In this document: positions 1-7,848 of the stretch, piece after piece
How the letters are laid out: the number at the start of each line of letters is the position of its first letter
Numbering within the stretch: the first letter of the stretch is position 1
Assembly: GCA_021734045.1 (NCBI GenBank)
Contig: JAIPJR010000058.1
Coordinates: 1 to 18,181, forward strand
Length of the DNA stretch: 18,181 bases
Origin: Fidelibacterota bacterium
GTDB taxonomy: Bacteria > Fidelibacterota > UBA8477
Direction: 5' to 3'
Notes under the pieces: generated by a model
What the model was told of the DNA's origin: nothing
Database searches by the model: none
What the model saw: the letters and a program-made list of their open reading frames with translations, nothing else
Position numbers and translations under genes: made by a program

Positions 1-146
1 ACGAATCATCTTGAAATTACCTTTGTCTGCAAGGGTTTTGGATATAACGGCTTGTTTTCCTTGCAGATAAGTTAATATTATAACACTCTAAGTCAATGTA
101 TTTATTAATGGTTAAGGCTTCTTGAGGAGACCCTAATTAGCCGAGC

Positions 147-1412
147 ATGACCGCAGCGCCTTCATATCCTCGATTTATTCTGGAAAATCTTACCTCTGCC
201 CTGGTGGATACACCGGTTGTGCTAATCCATGGGCCAAGACAGTCAGGCAAATCAACCCTGTCCAGAATGCTTGATGGAGCGTACCATTATATAACATTCG
301 ACAATGAAACAAACCTGACGGCAGCGAAATATGATCCAATCGGTTTCTTTCATCACCTGCCCCAAAAATGCATTTTGGGCGAAGTCCAATTGGTTCCGGA
401 AATTTTTAGGTCATTGAAGCATTCGGTTGATGAAGATCGTCGGCCGGGGCGTTTTGTATTAACAGGTTCGGCGAACATTCTGCTCTTACCACAAATTTCG
501 GAATCACTGGCAGGGCGTATTGAGAACTTACGCCTGCACCCTTTGGCGCAAAGTGAGATCCAAGGTGTAAGGCGTAATTTATTGGCCGATTTATTTGATG
601 AAAAATTTCCCACAGACGACATGCCGCTAAACTATGATGATATTGTGAAACGGATTCTGTGGGGAGGCTATCCTGAACCAAATAAACGCAATGAGCTTTC
701 CAGAGTGCGAGCATGGTACCGTAACTATATCAAGACTATTATTGAACGAGATTTATTGAATCTCACAGCGATCCATCGTCCGGGTACACTTCCGAGGTTA
801 CTCCAGTTGTTAGCAGCTCAATCAGCTCAATTACTCAATATTTCCAAGGTTGCACCGGCCTTTCAGCTTACAACTCCAACTGTTCGCCATTATACAGATT
901 TGTTGACCAGGGTATTTTTGATTGATCTGTTGCAGCCATTCTATAGAAACCAAGTGAAGCGACTGATAAAAACACCTAAAGTACACCTTACGGATTCAGG
1001 ATTACTGTGTGTCTTACTCAATGCTTCCAGCGAACACCTCCGGAATAACTCAACATTATTTGGTCATATTCTGGAAACCTTTGTCTATAATGAATTCAGA
1101 CGGCATGCCAGTTGGTGGCCTGAAGAAATAAAATTTTATCATTTTCGTGACCGGGATGGCTACGAGGTTGATTTGGTGATGGAAGACAGCCGGGGAAGAA
1201 TAGTAGCGATAGAGGTGAAGGCTGGCGCAACCATTAAAAAAAGTGATTTCCGCGGGTTGCACAAATTCCACCGAATCGTTGGCGATCGGCTTGTTCTTGG
1301 TATTGTCATGTATCTGGGGGGACAGACTGTCCCCATGGGAAAGAAGATGTGTGCTCTCCCAATTAGCTCATTTTGGCATTTCCAGAGAGAAATGAACGAA
1401 AGCCCGGCCTAA
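147..1412 (+). CDS. DUF4143-family AAA+ ATPase with PD-(D/E)XK-like C-terminus
   Basis: This 421-residue protein has the layout of the AAA_14/DUF4143 ATPases. A P-loop (GPRQSGKST, residues 29-37) is followed by a Walker B region (ILGEVQLVPEIF, from residue 76), a sensor-type LTGSA (105-109) and LAGR (121-124). The C-terminal half has the DUF4143 fold with nuclease-like residues E310, D342 and E356-x-K358. The family is widespread and poorly understood; it has been linked loosely to mobile elements or toxin-antitoxin-like roles, and no function is proven. The Walker B Asp is replaced by Gly78 (family norm DE; here GE), which could impair hydrolysis. The ATG at 147 is the first possible start after an in-frame stop at 138-140. 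A GAGGAGA at 124-130 lies rather far upstream (16 nt). The gene stands alone and converges on the tldE gene. Family call is secure; function is unknown. Confidence 0.88.
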   Translation: MTAAPSYPRFILENLTSALVDTPVVLIHGPRQSGKSTLSRMLDGAYHYITFDNETNLTAAKYDPIGFFHHLPQKCILGEVQLVPEIFRSLKHSVDEDRRPGRFVLTGSANILLLPQISESLAGRIENLRLHPLAQSEIQGVRRNLLADLFDEKFPTDDMPLNYDDIVKRILWGGYPEPNKRNELSRVRAWYRNYIKTIIERDLLNLTAIHRPGTLPRLLQLLAAQSAQLLNISKVAPAFQLTTPTVRHYTDLLTRVFLIDLLQPFYRNQVKRLIKTPKVHLTDSGLLCVLLNASSEHLRNNSTLFGHILETFVYNEFRRHASWWPEEIKFYHFRDRDGYEVDLVMEDSRGRIVAIEVKAGATIKKSDFRGLHKFHRIVGDRLVLGIVMYLGGQTVPMGKKMCALPISSFWHFQREMNESPA

Positions 1413-1428
1413 ACGGGTCGGGCTTTTC
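1399..1428 (+). terminator. Rho-independent terminator overlapping the ATPase stop codon
   Basis: AAAGCCCGGCC (1399-1409) pairs with GGTCGGGCTTT (1416-1426), an 11-bp stem with one G-T wobble and a 6-nt loop, followed by a short T-rich tail. The stop codon TAA (1410-1412) starts the loop, so the stem encodes the last residues of the ATPase. Because the downstream gene converges and the stem ends are A/T-symmetric, it may also stop transcripts of the - strand tldDE genes. Confidence 0.75.
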
Positions 1429-1461
1429 TGTTAATCCGCTTTCTTGTGATTCTGATTCTAC

Positions 1462-2802
1462 CTAGTTCCCCGCAAAACTGACCCCGTCGAATAGTAGTGA
1501 GGGCGATCGTAACGAAGAATAGGTGTAGGGGTCGTTTCCGGTTTCCACCAGACTATCGAACAACTCGATGAAATTCCCCGAAATGTTCATTTCACTCACC
1601 GGCTGAACCCGCTGACCCTTCTCAATGAGCCAACCGCTGACACCCAGCGAAAAATCACCGGTGGTGGTGTTAGCATTTCCACCGATAAATCCGGTTACCA
1701 AAATACCTCTGTCCAGATCGGCTTCCATCTCGGCACCGGATCGTTTACCGGTTTCAAATGTCACATTCGATGACCCGCTTGTAGTGGGTTGCATCCCCAG
1801 TTTCCGTCCATAATAGACATCCACATAGTAGTTCTGGAGGACACCATCTTCCACCAAGACCAGTTTTTTCGCCGCAATACCATCGCCGTCGTAGTAACGA
1901 CTGCCCAGTCCGCGTACGATTAGGGGATTGTCAACAAGAGTCAAATGTTCAGAGCCAATGCGTTTCCTGTGCATGCCCTCCAGGAAGGATTGTTTCTGCT
2001 GAATGGCATTGGCAGTGAAGGGATACAATACCCGCCAGAAAAGTCCACCGGCCGCTGAATTTTCCAGCAACATGGGCATTTTACCCGATTTGACCTTTTG
2101 CTGACCCATACTGTCCAGTGCGCGTTGAAAAGCTTCGTCAGCAATCTGCTGCGCAGCGGGGAGGTCATTTAAATGACGCGCACCATAGTACCGCCAACCC
2201 TCCGGCTTTTTATCATTCTCACCACGCAATGACACCGATGCGCCACTAGAGAAGCTTGAACTTTCGTAATTCCCTTCAAACCCGTTGGATTTGAGGTGGG
2301 TGTTCTCGTAATGGCTGTCGCTGAATCCACTTGAAATGGAAATGAGCCGCTCATCGCGTCCCTGAATGAGGTCGTGCAGCTCACGGGCCCGGGCAACGCG
2401 GTCCTCTGGCGTCACGGTGGTGTAATGGGCATCGTAAAGCTCCAAATCCATCGTTGGACGGCCTTCATAAAGTGACGGATCAGGGAGTGACTGATACGGA
2501 TCTTCACCCAGGAATTTGGTCATGGTAATCGCATCAGAGATGAACTTCTCCAAAGCGTCCTGTCGCAGATCATTGGTGGAGTGGGTACTATAGCGCCCAC
2601 CGGCAAAGATTTCTATCCACAGTGAATTCTGGGTGGATTCCTTCAGCTTATCAATCTGATCATCACGAAAGTCCACATTGATGGAGCGATTACGGCTGAT
2701 AACGATACTGGTATCTTCCGCGCCGTGCTCCAGGGCAAACTTTTGCGCCCAGTGGGCCAATTTTGTCTTATCCGGTGCTGAATTTTTTTTGATAATGTCC
2801 AT
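1462..2802 (-). CDS. tldE: TldE/PmbA-type subunit of a TldD-TldE metallopeptidase
   Basis: This 446-residue protein belongs to the PmbA/TldE branch of the TldD family. It has the family's layout throughout: an N-terminal alpha/beta domain, a central 'ENSAAGGLFWRVL' region (where TldD has its zinc helix) and a C-terminal 'GGNANTTTGDFSLGV' glycine-rich segment. There is no HEXXXH motif, as expected for the non-catalytic partner. In characterised systems TldD and TldE form a heterodimer that degrades unfolded or modified peptides, for example in microcin B17 maturation and CcdA turnover. The ATG at 2802 has AGGGGG (2813-2808) five bases upstream, within the end of tldD; the two genes are 2 nt apart and probably translationally coupled. 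No signal peptide or Tat motif is seen at its N-terminus, unlike its partner. The assignment to TldE rather than TldD is by the missing motif and the pairing. Confidence 0.87.
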   Translation of the reverse strand: MDIIKKNSAPDKTKLAHWAQKFALEHGAEDTSIVISRNRSINVDFRDDQIDKLKESTQNSLWIEIFAGGRYSTHSTNDLRQDALEKFISDAITMTKFLGEDPYQSLPDPSLYEGRPTMDLELYDAHYTTVTPEDRVARARELHDLIQGRDERLISISSGFSDSHYENTHLKSNGFEGNYESSSFSSGASVSLRGENDKKPEGWRYYGARHLNDLPAAQQIADEAFQRALDSMGQQKVKSGKMPMLLENSAAGGLFWRVLYPFTANAIQQKQSFLEGMHRKRIGSEHLTLVDNPLIVRGLGSRYYDGDGIAAKKLVLVEDGVLQNYYVDVYYGRKLGMQPTTSGSSNVTFETGKRSGAEMEADLDRGILVTGFIGGNANTTTGDFSLGVSGWLIEKGQRVQPVSEMNISGNFIELFDSLVETGNDPYTYSSLRSPSLLFDGVSFAGN

Positions 2803-2804
2803 GT

Positions 2805-4334
2805 TTACCCCCTGCCGCCAACCGTTATGGATGAAACCAGACAGCTGGGCATTCCCTGTGAAACGGGCACCATTTGGCCGTTTTTCCCGCAGGTCCAGCC
2901 GCCTTCAGATAGTTCAAGGTCATTGGCTACCATGGTGACCTCTTCGAGAACCTTTGGCCCATTTCCAATAATATTCACATCCTTAATCGGTGCCGTTACC
3001 TTACCATTTTCAATCAATGCGCCGGACTTCACATAAAATGTAAAATCTCCCGGACCGATATTCACCTGACCGTTGGTAAACTGGTCGGCGATAATACCAA
3101 ATTTCACATTAGAGACGATTTCCTCAAAGGTGTGCGGTCCGTTGAGCATGTAGGTATTACGCATCCGCGGCATGGGGTTATGTTTGAAGGATTGGCGGCG
3201 CCCATTTCCCGTGGGTTTCAGCCCATAATGTTTTGCTGAAATCCGATCGTGCAGATAGGTGCGCAGAATGCCATTCTCCACCAGGAAGGTTTCCTGTGAA
3301 GGAACACCCTCATCATCCACATTAATCGTTCCCCGGGTGTAGGGATTGGTGCCATTATCTACAATAGTCACAAAATCAGCGGCTACTTTCTTGTTCAGTT
3401 TTTCCGAGTAGATGCTGGTTCCAATGCGGTTGAAGTCGGCTTCCATACCGTGGCCGATTGCCTCGTGGAGCAGAATGCCAGCGCCCCCTGCTTTCAGCAC
3501 AACTGGTAGCTCACCGGCGGGTGAAGGTTGCGCTTCGAAAAGTTTAATGGTCCTGGCCACGACCTCTTTAGGCATCCGCTCCAGTCGTTCCGGTGTGAGA
3601 AACTTAAAGTCATCACGGGCTGAATAATCAAAATAATTGCTCTCCCGGCTGCCATTGTGTTCCGCAGTACAAAACGCGATGAGACGAATCATGGGTTGGT
3701 AGTCGGTAGCAAATTCCCCCAGCGAATTGGCAATTAGGATGTAGTTTTCACTATCACTGTAGCGCAACCCTGCTTTCACTACCCGGGAATCCTGCTGGAA
3801 AATGGCATCATTCACCGACTTGAGCATGCTCACCACATTCTGCACGCCCACATCTTCATAGGAGAGGTTGGTCTGGTAGTGATTGGTAAGTTTAATGGCT
3901 TTTAATTCCGTGGGGGGTACCCGTTTACTACCCGATGCAATATTGGCGGCGGTCCGGGCGGCAGCTTTCATACTGTTCAGGGATAAATCTTCTGTGAAGG
4001 AATACCCGGTTTGGTCGCCCTTCAGGACACGGATGCCCACACCCAACTCCACCTCTGTGCTGGCGGAATTCACGATATTGTCTTCGACCCGGATGCTGTT
4101 GGATAAGGTGTTTTGAAAAAAGATATCGCAATAATCACCCCCGTGCGCCAGTGCCTCGGACATCACTTTCCGGATAATTTCCGGGTCCACCCCAAATCGC
4201 TGGAAATAGAGTTCATGGGGCTGACTGCCACCTGCCATTCCGGCTAAGGTTTTTTGCATAAAGCCGGGAATGGTTGTCAATGCCAGTCCCGTTCCGGTAA
4301 CTTTTACGAAGTCTCGTCGACTCATAATCCTCAT
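2805..4334 (-). CDS. tldD: Tat-exported TldD-type zinc metallopeptidase
   Basis: The predicted product has 509 residues. The zinc motif HEAIGH (residues 290-295) gives two His ligands and the catalytic Glu, and Cys482 in 'TCGKNGQ' fits the third ligand known from E. coli TldD. The N-terminus is a twin-arginine signal: SRRDFVK at residues 5-11, then a hydrophobic stretch (about 14-30) and an Ala-rich cleavage zone. The start is set at the ATG at 4334, because AAGGAG (4346-4341) sits six bases upstream; a TTG further upstream at 4364 would lengthen the signal but has no such site. TldD is the catalytic partner of the TldE-like protein encoded 2 nt downstream. Cytoplasmic TldD is usual in proteobacteria; the Tat signal implies periplasmic action here, which is inference. 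Confidence 0.9.
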   Translation of the reverse strand: MRIMSRRDFVKVTGTGLALTTIPGFMQKTLAGMAGGSQPHELYFQRFGVDPEIIRKVMSEALAHGGDYCDIFFQNTLSNSIRVEDNIVNSASTEVELGVGIRVLKGDQTGYSFTEDLSLNSMKAAARTAANIASGSKRVPPTELKAIKLTNHYQTNLSYEDVGVQNVVSMLKSVNDAIFQQDSRVVKAGLRYSDSENYILIANSLGEFATDYQPMIRLIAFCTAEHNGSRESNYFDYSARDDFKFLTPERLERMPKEVVARTIKLFEAQPSPAGELPVVLKAGGAGILLHEAIGHGMEADFNRIGTSIYSEKLNKKVAADFVTIVDNGTNPYTRGTINVDDEGVPSQETFLVENGILRTYLHDRISAKHYGLKPTGNGRRQSFKHNPMPRMRNTYMLNGPHTFEEIVSNVKFGIIADQFTNGQVNIGPGDFTFYVKSGALIENGKVTAPIKDVNIIGNGPKVLEEVTMVANDLELSEGGWTCGKNGQMVPVSQGMPSCLVSSITVGGRG

Positions 4335-4518
4335 CTTTCGCTCCTTGTCCCGGTCCGTGTTCAAACTAACCAGGATCCGTTTGAGGTCAGACTACCGTGC
4401 TTTCAGTTTTGGGATAAAAGAATCAGGTTGAGAGCCCGGAGTCAGGCGTTAATTCGTTATCAATGTGCCGTGCTTGCGCGGCTTTGACCCGCCATTAATA
4501 TGATGGTTGTCACATTTA

Positions 4519-5883
4519 TTAACGCACAATACTGATTTTTTGGGTCACAAAGCTGGTCTGACCCGTTATGCTGGTAAATTGAAACTGGCAATGATACACA
4601 CCGGAGCTGAGTTGTGCTGCATCAACGTGCCAATTATGGGACCCAGCGCTTAACGTTCCCAATTTCTGCGCCATGACCCGTTGTCCTCGCAGGTTGTAGA
4701 TATTAACCCACACCTGGCCGCCCTCAGGAATGGTAAAGGTGGTACGGGTGGACGCGTTGAAGGGATTGGGAAAAATGTTATCAATAGTGAATTCGGCCGG
4801 CAGTGTGGCTGTGTCGGTCTGTTCTAAAGCCGTGGCGCTTTCCGGGAAAAAGGTGTAGGCGACACCGCCTTTGGCGAACCAAGCCTGGGAAATGCTGGAT
4901 TTGTTATACACATAACTGTAGCCATTACTGCGGGCCGGATCGTGAACGATGGGTTGGCCGTTGCTGGTGAATCCGGCCAGCATGAGCAGGTGTCCGCTGT
5001 AGAGTGGCTGTCCGATGGACATTGCAATTCGCCCACCAGTGGCCAGGACCTCATAGGCCTCACTCCAGGTGCGGTACCGGTTTACATAGCCTTCCACACC
5101 ATACCGGCTGGCGCTTTGGACTGCGCGGGGCCAGACACCGAAGATGTGATAGTAGGGGTCGTAGGTATCCCACGCAAATTCCAGCATATCCACCGTTTGG
5201 CCAAAACTGGCCAGAATCATGGCGGTTGTGGTAGGCGAGCAGATGCGCCCCCCGATCTCCGGATCTACACCGATTTGGTAGATAAACTGGGTGGGGACAA
5301 AAATCTGGGGTGGATTATCGGCAATGATATTCGTCAGGCTATAATTGTCTGTGGAGGCTTCATCGCTCACCTGCATGGAAAAACGACGCAGGGTGGGTGA
5401 TTCGATGCTGGTGTTATCCCGTTGGAACTCCACCTTGGCCTGCCATTCTGTGCGGTCATAATAGAGAATACCGGTATCGATGTTGATATAACCGCCGGCA
5501 TAGCTGGTGGTCTTGGTGCCTGACCAATAATTGGTCTGCCAGAAGCCGATTTCCAACCACGGTGACCAGCCGGTATTCCAGGGAAAGCGCACAAAAACAC
5601 GGAATCCGGCCTGAGATTCGGGTGCCGAACCATTCCAGGAGGCGATGACTTCATTAAAGGGGTGTTCCATTTCCACCGGGTTAAAAATCACATAACCGGA
5701 GAGGGCATTATCGGCAAGCTGAATATTCTCGCCAGTGTTGATAACACCTTGTGAGGAAGCCACTTGCTGCCATACGGTATTGGCATCCGGCCAGGTGAGA
5801 AATTGGTCCGGGTGGGCGCCATACGCGACAGCAAGTAAAAGGGAAAGTGAAATAAAAAATCGGTTTAATTTATTATAAAACAT
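4519..5883 (-). CDS. Secreted C39-like cysteine peptidase with T9SS-type C-terminal sorting domain
   Basis: The 454-residue protein starts with a signal peptide (hydrophobic 9-21, likely cleaved after AYGA). Residues about 30-180 form an unassigned beta-rich domain. The peptidase_C39_2-like domain covers about 195-345: Cys215 in 'GGRICSPTTTAM', His298 in 'SGHLLMLAGF' and Asp315 in 'IVHDPA' are the presumed catalytic triad. Residues 365-454 are a FlgD-Ig/type A sorting domain, with 'IFPNPFN' (370-376), 'VNIYNLRGQRV' and a basic end 'KISIVR'. Such tails direct export by the type IX system and attachment to, or release from, the cell surface. Substrate unknown. The neighbouring genes suggest no shared pathway. 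The start has only a distant AGGA. The C39 and sorting-domain calls are by motif, and a bacteriocin-processing role is not implied because no ABC transporter is fused or adjacent. Confidence 0.84.
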   Translation of the reverse strand: MFYNKLNRFFISLSLLLAVAYGAHPDQFLTWPDANTVWQQVASSQGVINTGENIQLADNALSGYVIFNPVEMEHPFNEVIASWNGSAPESQAGFRVFVRFPWNTGWSPWLEIGFWQTNYWSGTKTTSYAGGYINIDTGILYYDRTEWQAKVEFQRDNTSIESPTLRRFSMQVSDEASTDNYSLTNIIADNPPQIFVPTQFIYQIGVDPEIGGRICSPTTTAMILASFGQTVDMLEFAWDTYDPYYHIFGVWPRAVQSASRYGVEGYVNRYRTWSEAYEVLATGGRIAMSIGQPLYSGHLLMLAGFTSNGQPIVHDPARSNGYSYVYNKSSISQAWFAKGGVAYTFFPESATALEQTDTATLPAEFTIDNIFPNPFNASTRTTFTIPEGGQVWVNIYNLRGQRVMAQKLGTLSAGSHNWHVDAAQLSSGVYHCQFQFTSITGQTSFVTQKISIVR

Positions 5884-5947
5884 AATGTTAAGTAGTTATT
5901 CCTAATTTAAGAAAACGGGCAGGCTCCACTGTGGAATCATGGAAAAA

Positions 5948-6151
5948 TTATAAAATTACCTTGTACAAAATGGCAATGCCGGCTGCGATGAAAACAACGC
6001 CCCAAATCAGGCGTTGAGCCAGAATCGTTTCATCCGTGGAGAGGACCCGATTCACATATTCACCCAATCGCACCACATTGCGCGGGAAAAATAAAAGTGC
6101 CAGACCAAAGAGTAGTCCGATAATGCCGATGATGAGTAGTATGATATCCAT
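5948..6151 (-). CDS. Small two-helix membrane protein
   Basis: This 67-residue protein has two hydrophobic segments (about residues 3-22 and 47-66) joined by a polar loop containing 'PRNVVRLGEYVNR' and 'STDETILAQR', an arrangement seen in small hypothetical inner-membrane proteins of several phyla. AAGGGG lies seven bases upstream of the ATG, a good ribosome binding site. It is divergent from the minor pilin operon and follows the same direction as the C39 peptidase gene (64 nt away). I do not recognise a named family, and no function can be given. Confidence 0.78.
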   Translation of the reverse strand: MDIILLIIGIIGLLFGLALLFFPRNVVRLGEYVNRVLSTDETILAQRLIWGVVFIAAGIAILYKVIL

Positions 6152-6281
6152 TATTCAGCCCCTTTTTTATTTGGTTCGAGCGTGGCTATCTTAAACAATT
6201 GTTTCTGGTATTAGAAATAATTTTTACATTCAAGTAAATGCTAAAATATATCTCGCTATACCCCATAAATGACAATAAGTG

Positions 6282-6800
6282 ATGCCGAATCTACCAAAAC
6301 TCCAAAAAAATGAGACCCCCGACTTGTTTGACGAACGCGGTTTTACACTCATGGAAACCATCACGGTATTGGTGTTGATGGCTGCCCTGGCAATAGTGAT
6401 TGTGCCCAACATGTTCTCTTCTTATCAGTCCTTCATACGGTCCTCAGCCCTTAATCAGGTAGGAAGAGATTTGCGTTACGCTCAGGAATATGCTATTTCC
6501 CGAAGGGATACGGTCTGGATTGCCTTCAATGTAGGCGGAAATTCCTATGCTGTGTATGGCGGGGATTCAACCGCGGTGAAGACACTGTTAAAGAGCCATA
6601 CCGAAGGAGACTGGGTCGTGCAGATGGGGCAGCGTGAATATAAGTACCTCACATTGGTTGACGCAGATTTTGACGGGGGCTCAGAATTGGTATTTGATAA
6701 TTTTGGCAATCCGATTTTGACAAGCGACGGATTACTGGAATTTGGGGATGGCTCTACGATCACAGTGCAGGCGGAAACGGGAAAGGTATCAATTCCCTAG
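6282..6800 (+). CDS. GspH/FimT-like minor pseudopilin (first gene of pilin operon)
   Basis: This 172-residue protein carries a type IV prepilin leader: cleavage after Gly20 in 'DERG|FTLMETITVL', Glu at mature position +5 (Glu25), and a hydrophobic helix to about residue 45. The body resembles GspH/FimT/FimU: 'LRYAQEYAISRRDTVWIAF' and a beta-rich tail ending 'ITVQAETGKVSIP'. These pseudopilins sit in the minor-pilin complex that primes pilus assembly at the inner membrane and caps the fibre. An in-frame stop at 6276-6278 limits the start to GTG 6279 or ATG 6282; the ATG is preferred, though no ribosome binding site is clear. It is the first of four closely spaced genes, and its position matches H (FimU) in the order H-I-J-K. 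Confidence 0.86.
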   Translation: MPNLPKLQKNETPDLFDERGFTLMETITVLVLMAALAIVIVPNMFSSYQSFIRSSALNQVGRDLRYAQEYAISRRDTVWIAFNVGGNSYAVYGGDSTAVKTLLKSHTEGDWVVQMGQREYKYLTLVDADFDGGSELVFDNFGNPILTSDGLLEFGDGSTITVQAETGKVSIP

Positions 6801-6807
6801 GTGTAAT

Positions 6808-7293
6808 ATGCGGAAATCCAAAACAAACCAGGGAATCACAATCAGCGAACTCGTCATTTTCATTGTCATCGCCGGTATTGCTTATTTGGCATTGATGCGT
6901 GTATTCATTTTTGCCAATGAGCTCTCAATGAAAAATGAAGTACAGACGACGATGATTCAACTGCTCCTTGATCGGTTGGAAATTGTAAAAAGTAAACGAT
7001 TTGATGAAAAGCTATACCCCAGTTGGTCAACCACTCTGGGTCCGGACACCGGTGAGCTAGCGGAAGCGGATTTTGATGATTGCGACGATTACCAACACTA
7101 TTTGGAAACCAACATCCCGGGTCACGAGGGCTATCAGCGTTACACACGTGTATTTTATGTCAATCCGGCTATCAGCATTAATGACAGCATTCCCAATGTG
7201 ATGTTTATGAAAAAAATCATCGTTCGTGTAAGTCACCCCGATTATGGGAATTTGGATATGAGTTCATTAATAGCCTCACGCTCCGGACTGTGA
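6808..7293 (+). CDS. GspI/PilV-like minor pseudopilin
   Basis: This is a 161-residue protein with a weakly conserved but recognisable prepilin N-terminus: Gly9 then 'ITISELVIFIVIAGIAYLAL', with Glu14 at mature +5. Cleavage after Gly9 gives a class III-type short leader with basic residues (RKSK). The rest is a soluble domain with 'SHPDYGNLDMSSLIASRSG' at its end, similar in position to the strand after the GspI/PilV alpha-spine. The ATG at 6808 lies 7 nt after the previous stop; an upstream start at 6742 would overlap the preceding gene and destroy the leader, so it is rejected. Second of four tightly packed genes; by order and size it fits I/PilV. The role is to bridge H and J/K in the tip complex. 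Confidence 0.8.
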   Translation: MRKSKTNQGITISELVIFIVIAGIAYLALMRVFIFANELSMKNEVQTTMIQLLLDRLEIVKSKRFDEKLYPSWSTTLGPDTGELAEADFDDCDDYQHYLETNIPGHEGYQRYTRVFYVNPAISINDSIPNVMFMKKIIVRVSHPDYGNLDMSSLIASRSGL

Positions 7294-7295
7294 GT

Positions 7296-7847
7296 ATGAG
7301 CAGTATGCTGCATAAACGATTGGTAAAGCAACTCTCTCCAGGCTACACACTCATGGAGCTTGTAGTGGTTATGCTCATCATTGGGATTGTAGGCAGCATG
7401 AGCTTGCGGGTGTTAGCCAATATTTCCAAAGTTTATGAAAATGTCCTTATTCGGAGCACGCTGGTAGACGAGAGCCGCACGGCTGCACTGCGGTTCTATC
7501 GGGAAATTAAGACGATTCCGTTTGCCACGTCCCTTTCAGTGGCCGAAGAAAAAAGCGTTGCCTGGGGACTGCATTCTGGGAAAGCGTATACCTATAGCCT
7601 GAACGGCACCACCTTGCAGCGAACCGTAGACAGCGGGTCACCGGTAGTCCTGGCAAGTCATTTGGATGTTACCAACTCTCGTTTTTACTACTTTGATTCA
7701 ACGGGAACGGAATTGACGACGTTGCCCCTGAGTGCTGCGGATCGCCAGAAGGTTCGCCTCTTAAGCTTTCAATTTAAATTTTCCCTCAGTGGTGAGGACT
7801 ATTGGATTGGTCACGCCCTGTTTTTGTCCAATTTACGGAAACATTAA
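7296..7847 (+). CDS. GspJ/PilW-like minor pseudopilin
   Basis: This 183-residue prepilin-like protein is processed after Gly16 in 'LSPG|YTLMELVVVMLIIG', with Glu21 at mature +5 and a long hydrophobic helix followed by 'LRVLANISKVYENVLIRS'. The C-terminal domain is beta-rich ('YTYSLNGTTLQRTV', 'RLLSFQFKFSL'), the pattern of GspJ/PilW. The first possible starts are GTG 7290, which overlaps the previous stop, and ATG 7296; I use the ATG, but the overlapping GTG is possible. Third gene of the operon, in the J/PilW position, ending one base before the next start. Confidence 0.82.
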   Translation: MSSMLHKRLVKQLSPGYTLMELVVVMLIIGIVGSMSLRVLANISKVYENVLIRSTLVDESRTAALRFYREIKTIPFATSLSVAEEKSVAWGLHSGKAYTYSLNGTTLQRTVDSGSPVVLASHLDVTNSRFYYFDSTGTELTTLPLSAADRQKVRLLSFQFKFSLSGEDYWIGHALFLSNLRKH

Positions 7848-7848
7848 A

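Noticed and set aside
1-146. Short open frames on both strands at the left edge (for example, + frame to 75 and a possible - strand start at position 9)
   Set aside because: Too little sequence is present to tell gene ends from noise. No confident promoter was found; the region is upstream sequence of the ATPase gene.
4942-5400. 152-codon open frame on the + strand
   Set aside because: It lies fully antisense to the C39 peptidase gene, which has a signal peptide, catalytic triad and sorting domain. The translation has no recognisable motif and no ribosome binding site.
6193-6204. Perfect 12-bp palindrome AAACAATTGTTT in the divergent gap
   Set aside because: A few such palindromes are expected by chance in an 18-kb window, and AT-rich DNA raises this. 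There is no second copy or clear promoter near enough to call it an operator.
6223-6252. TTTACA with TATATC 18 nt downstream as a promoter of the minor pilin operon
   Set aside because: The -10 element is weak, and promoters in FCB bacteria often differ from this consensus, so it is left as unassigned.
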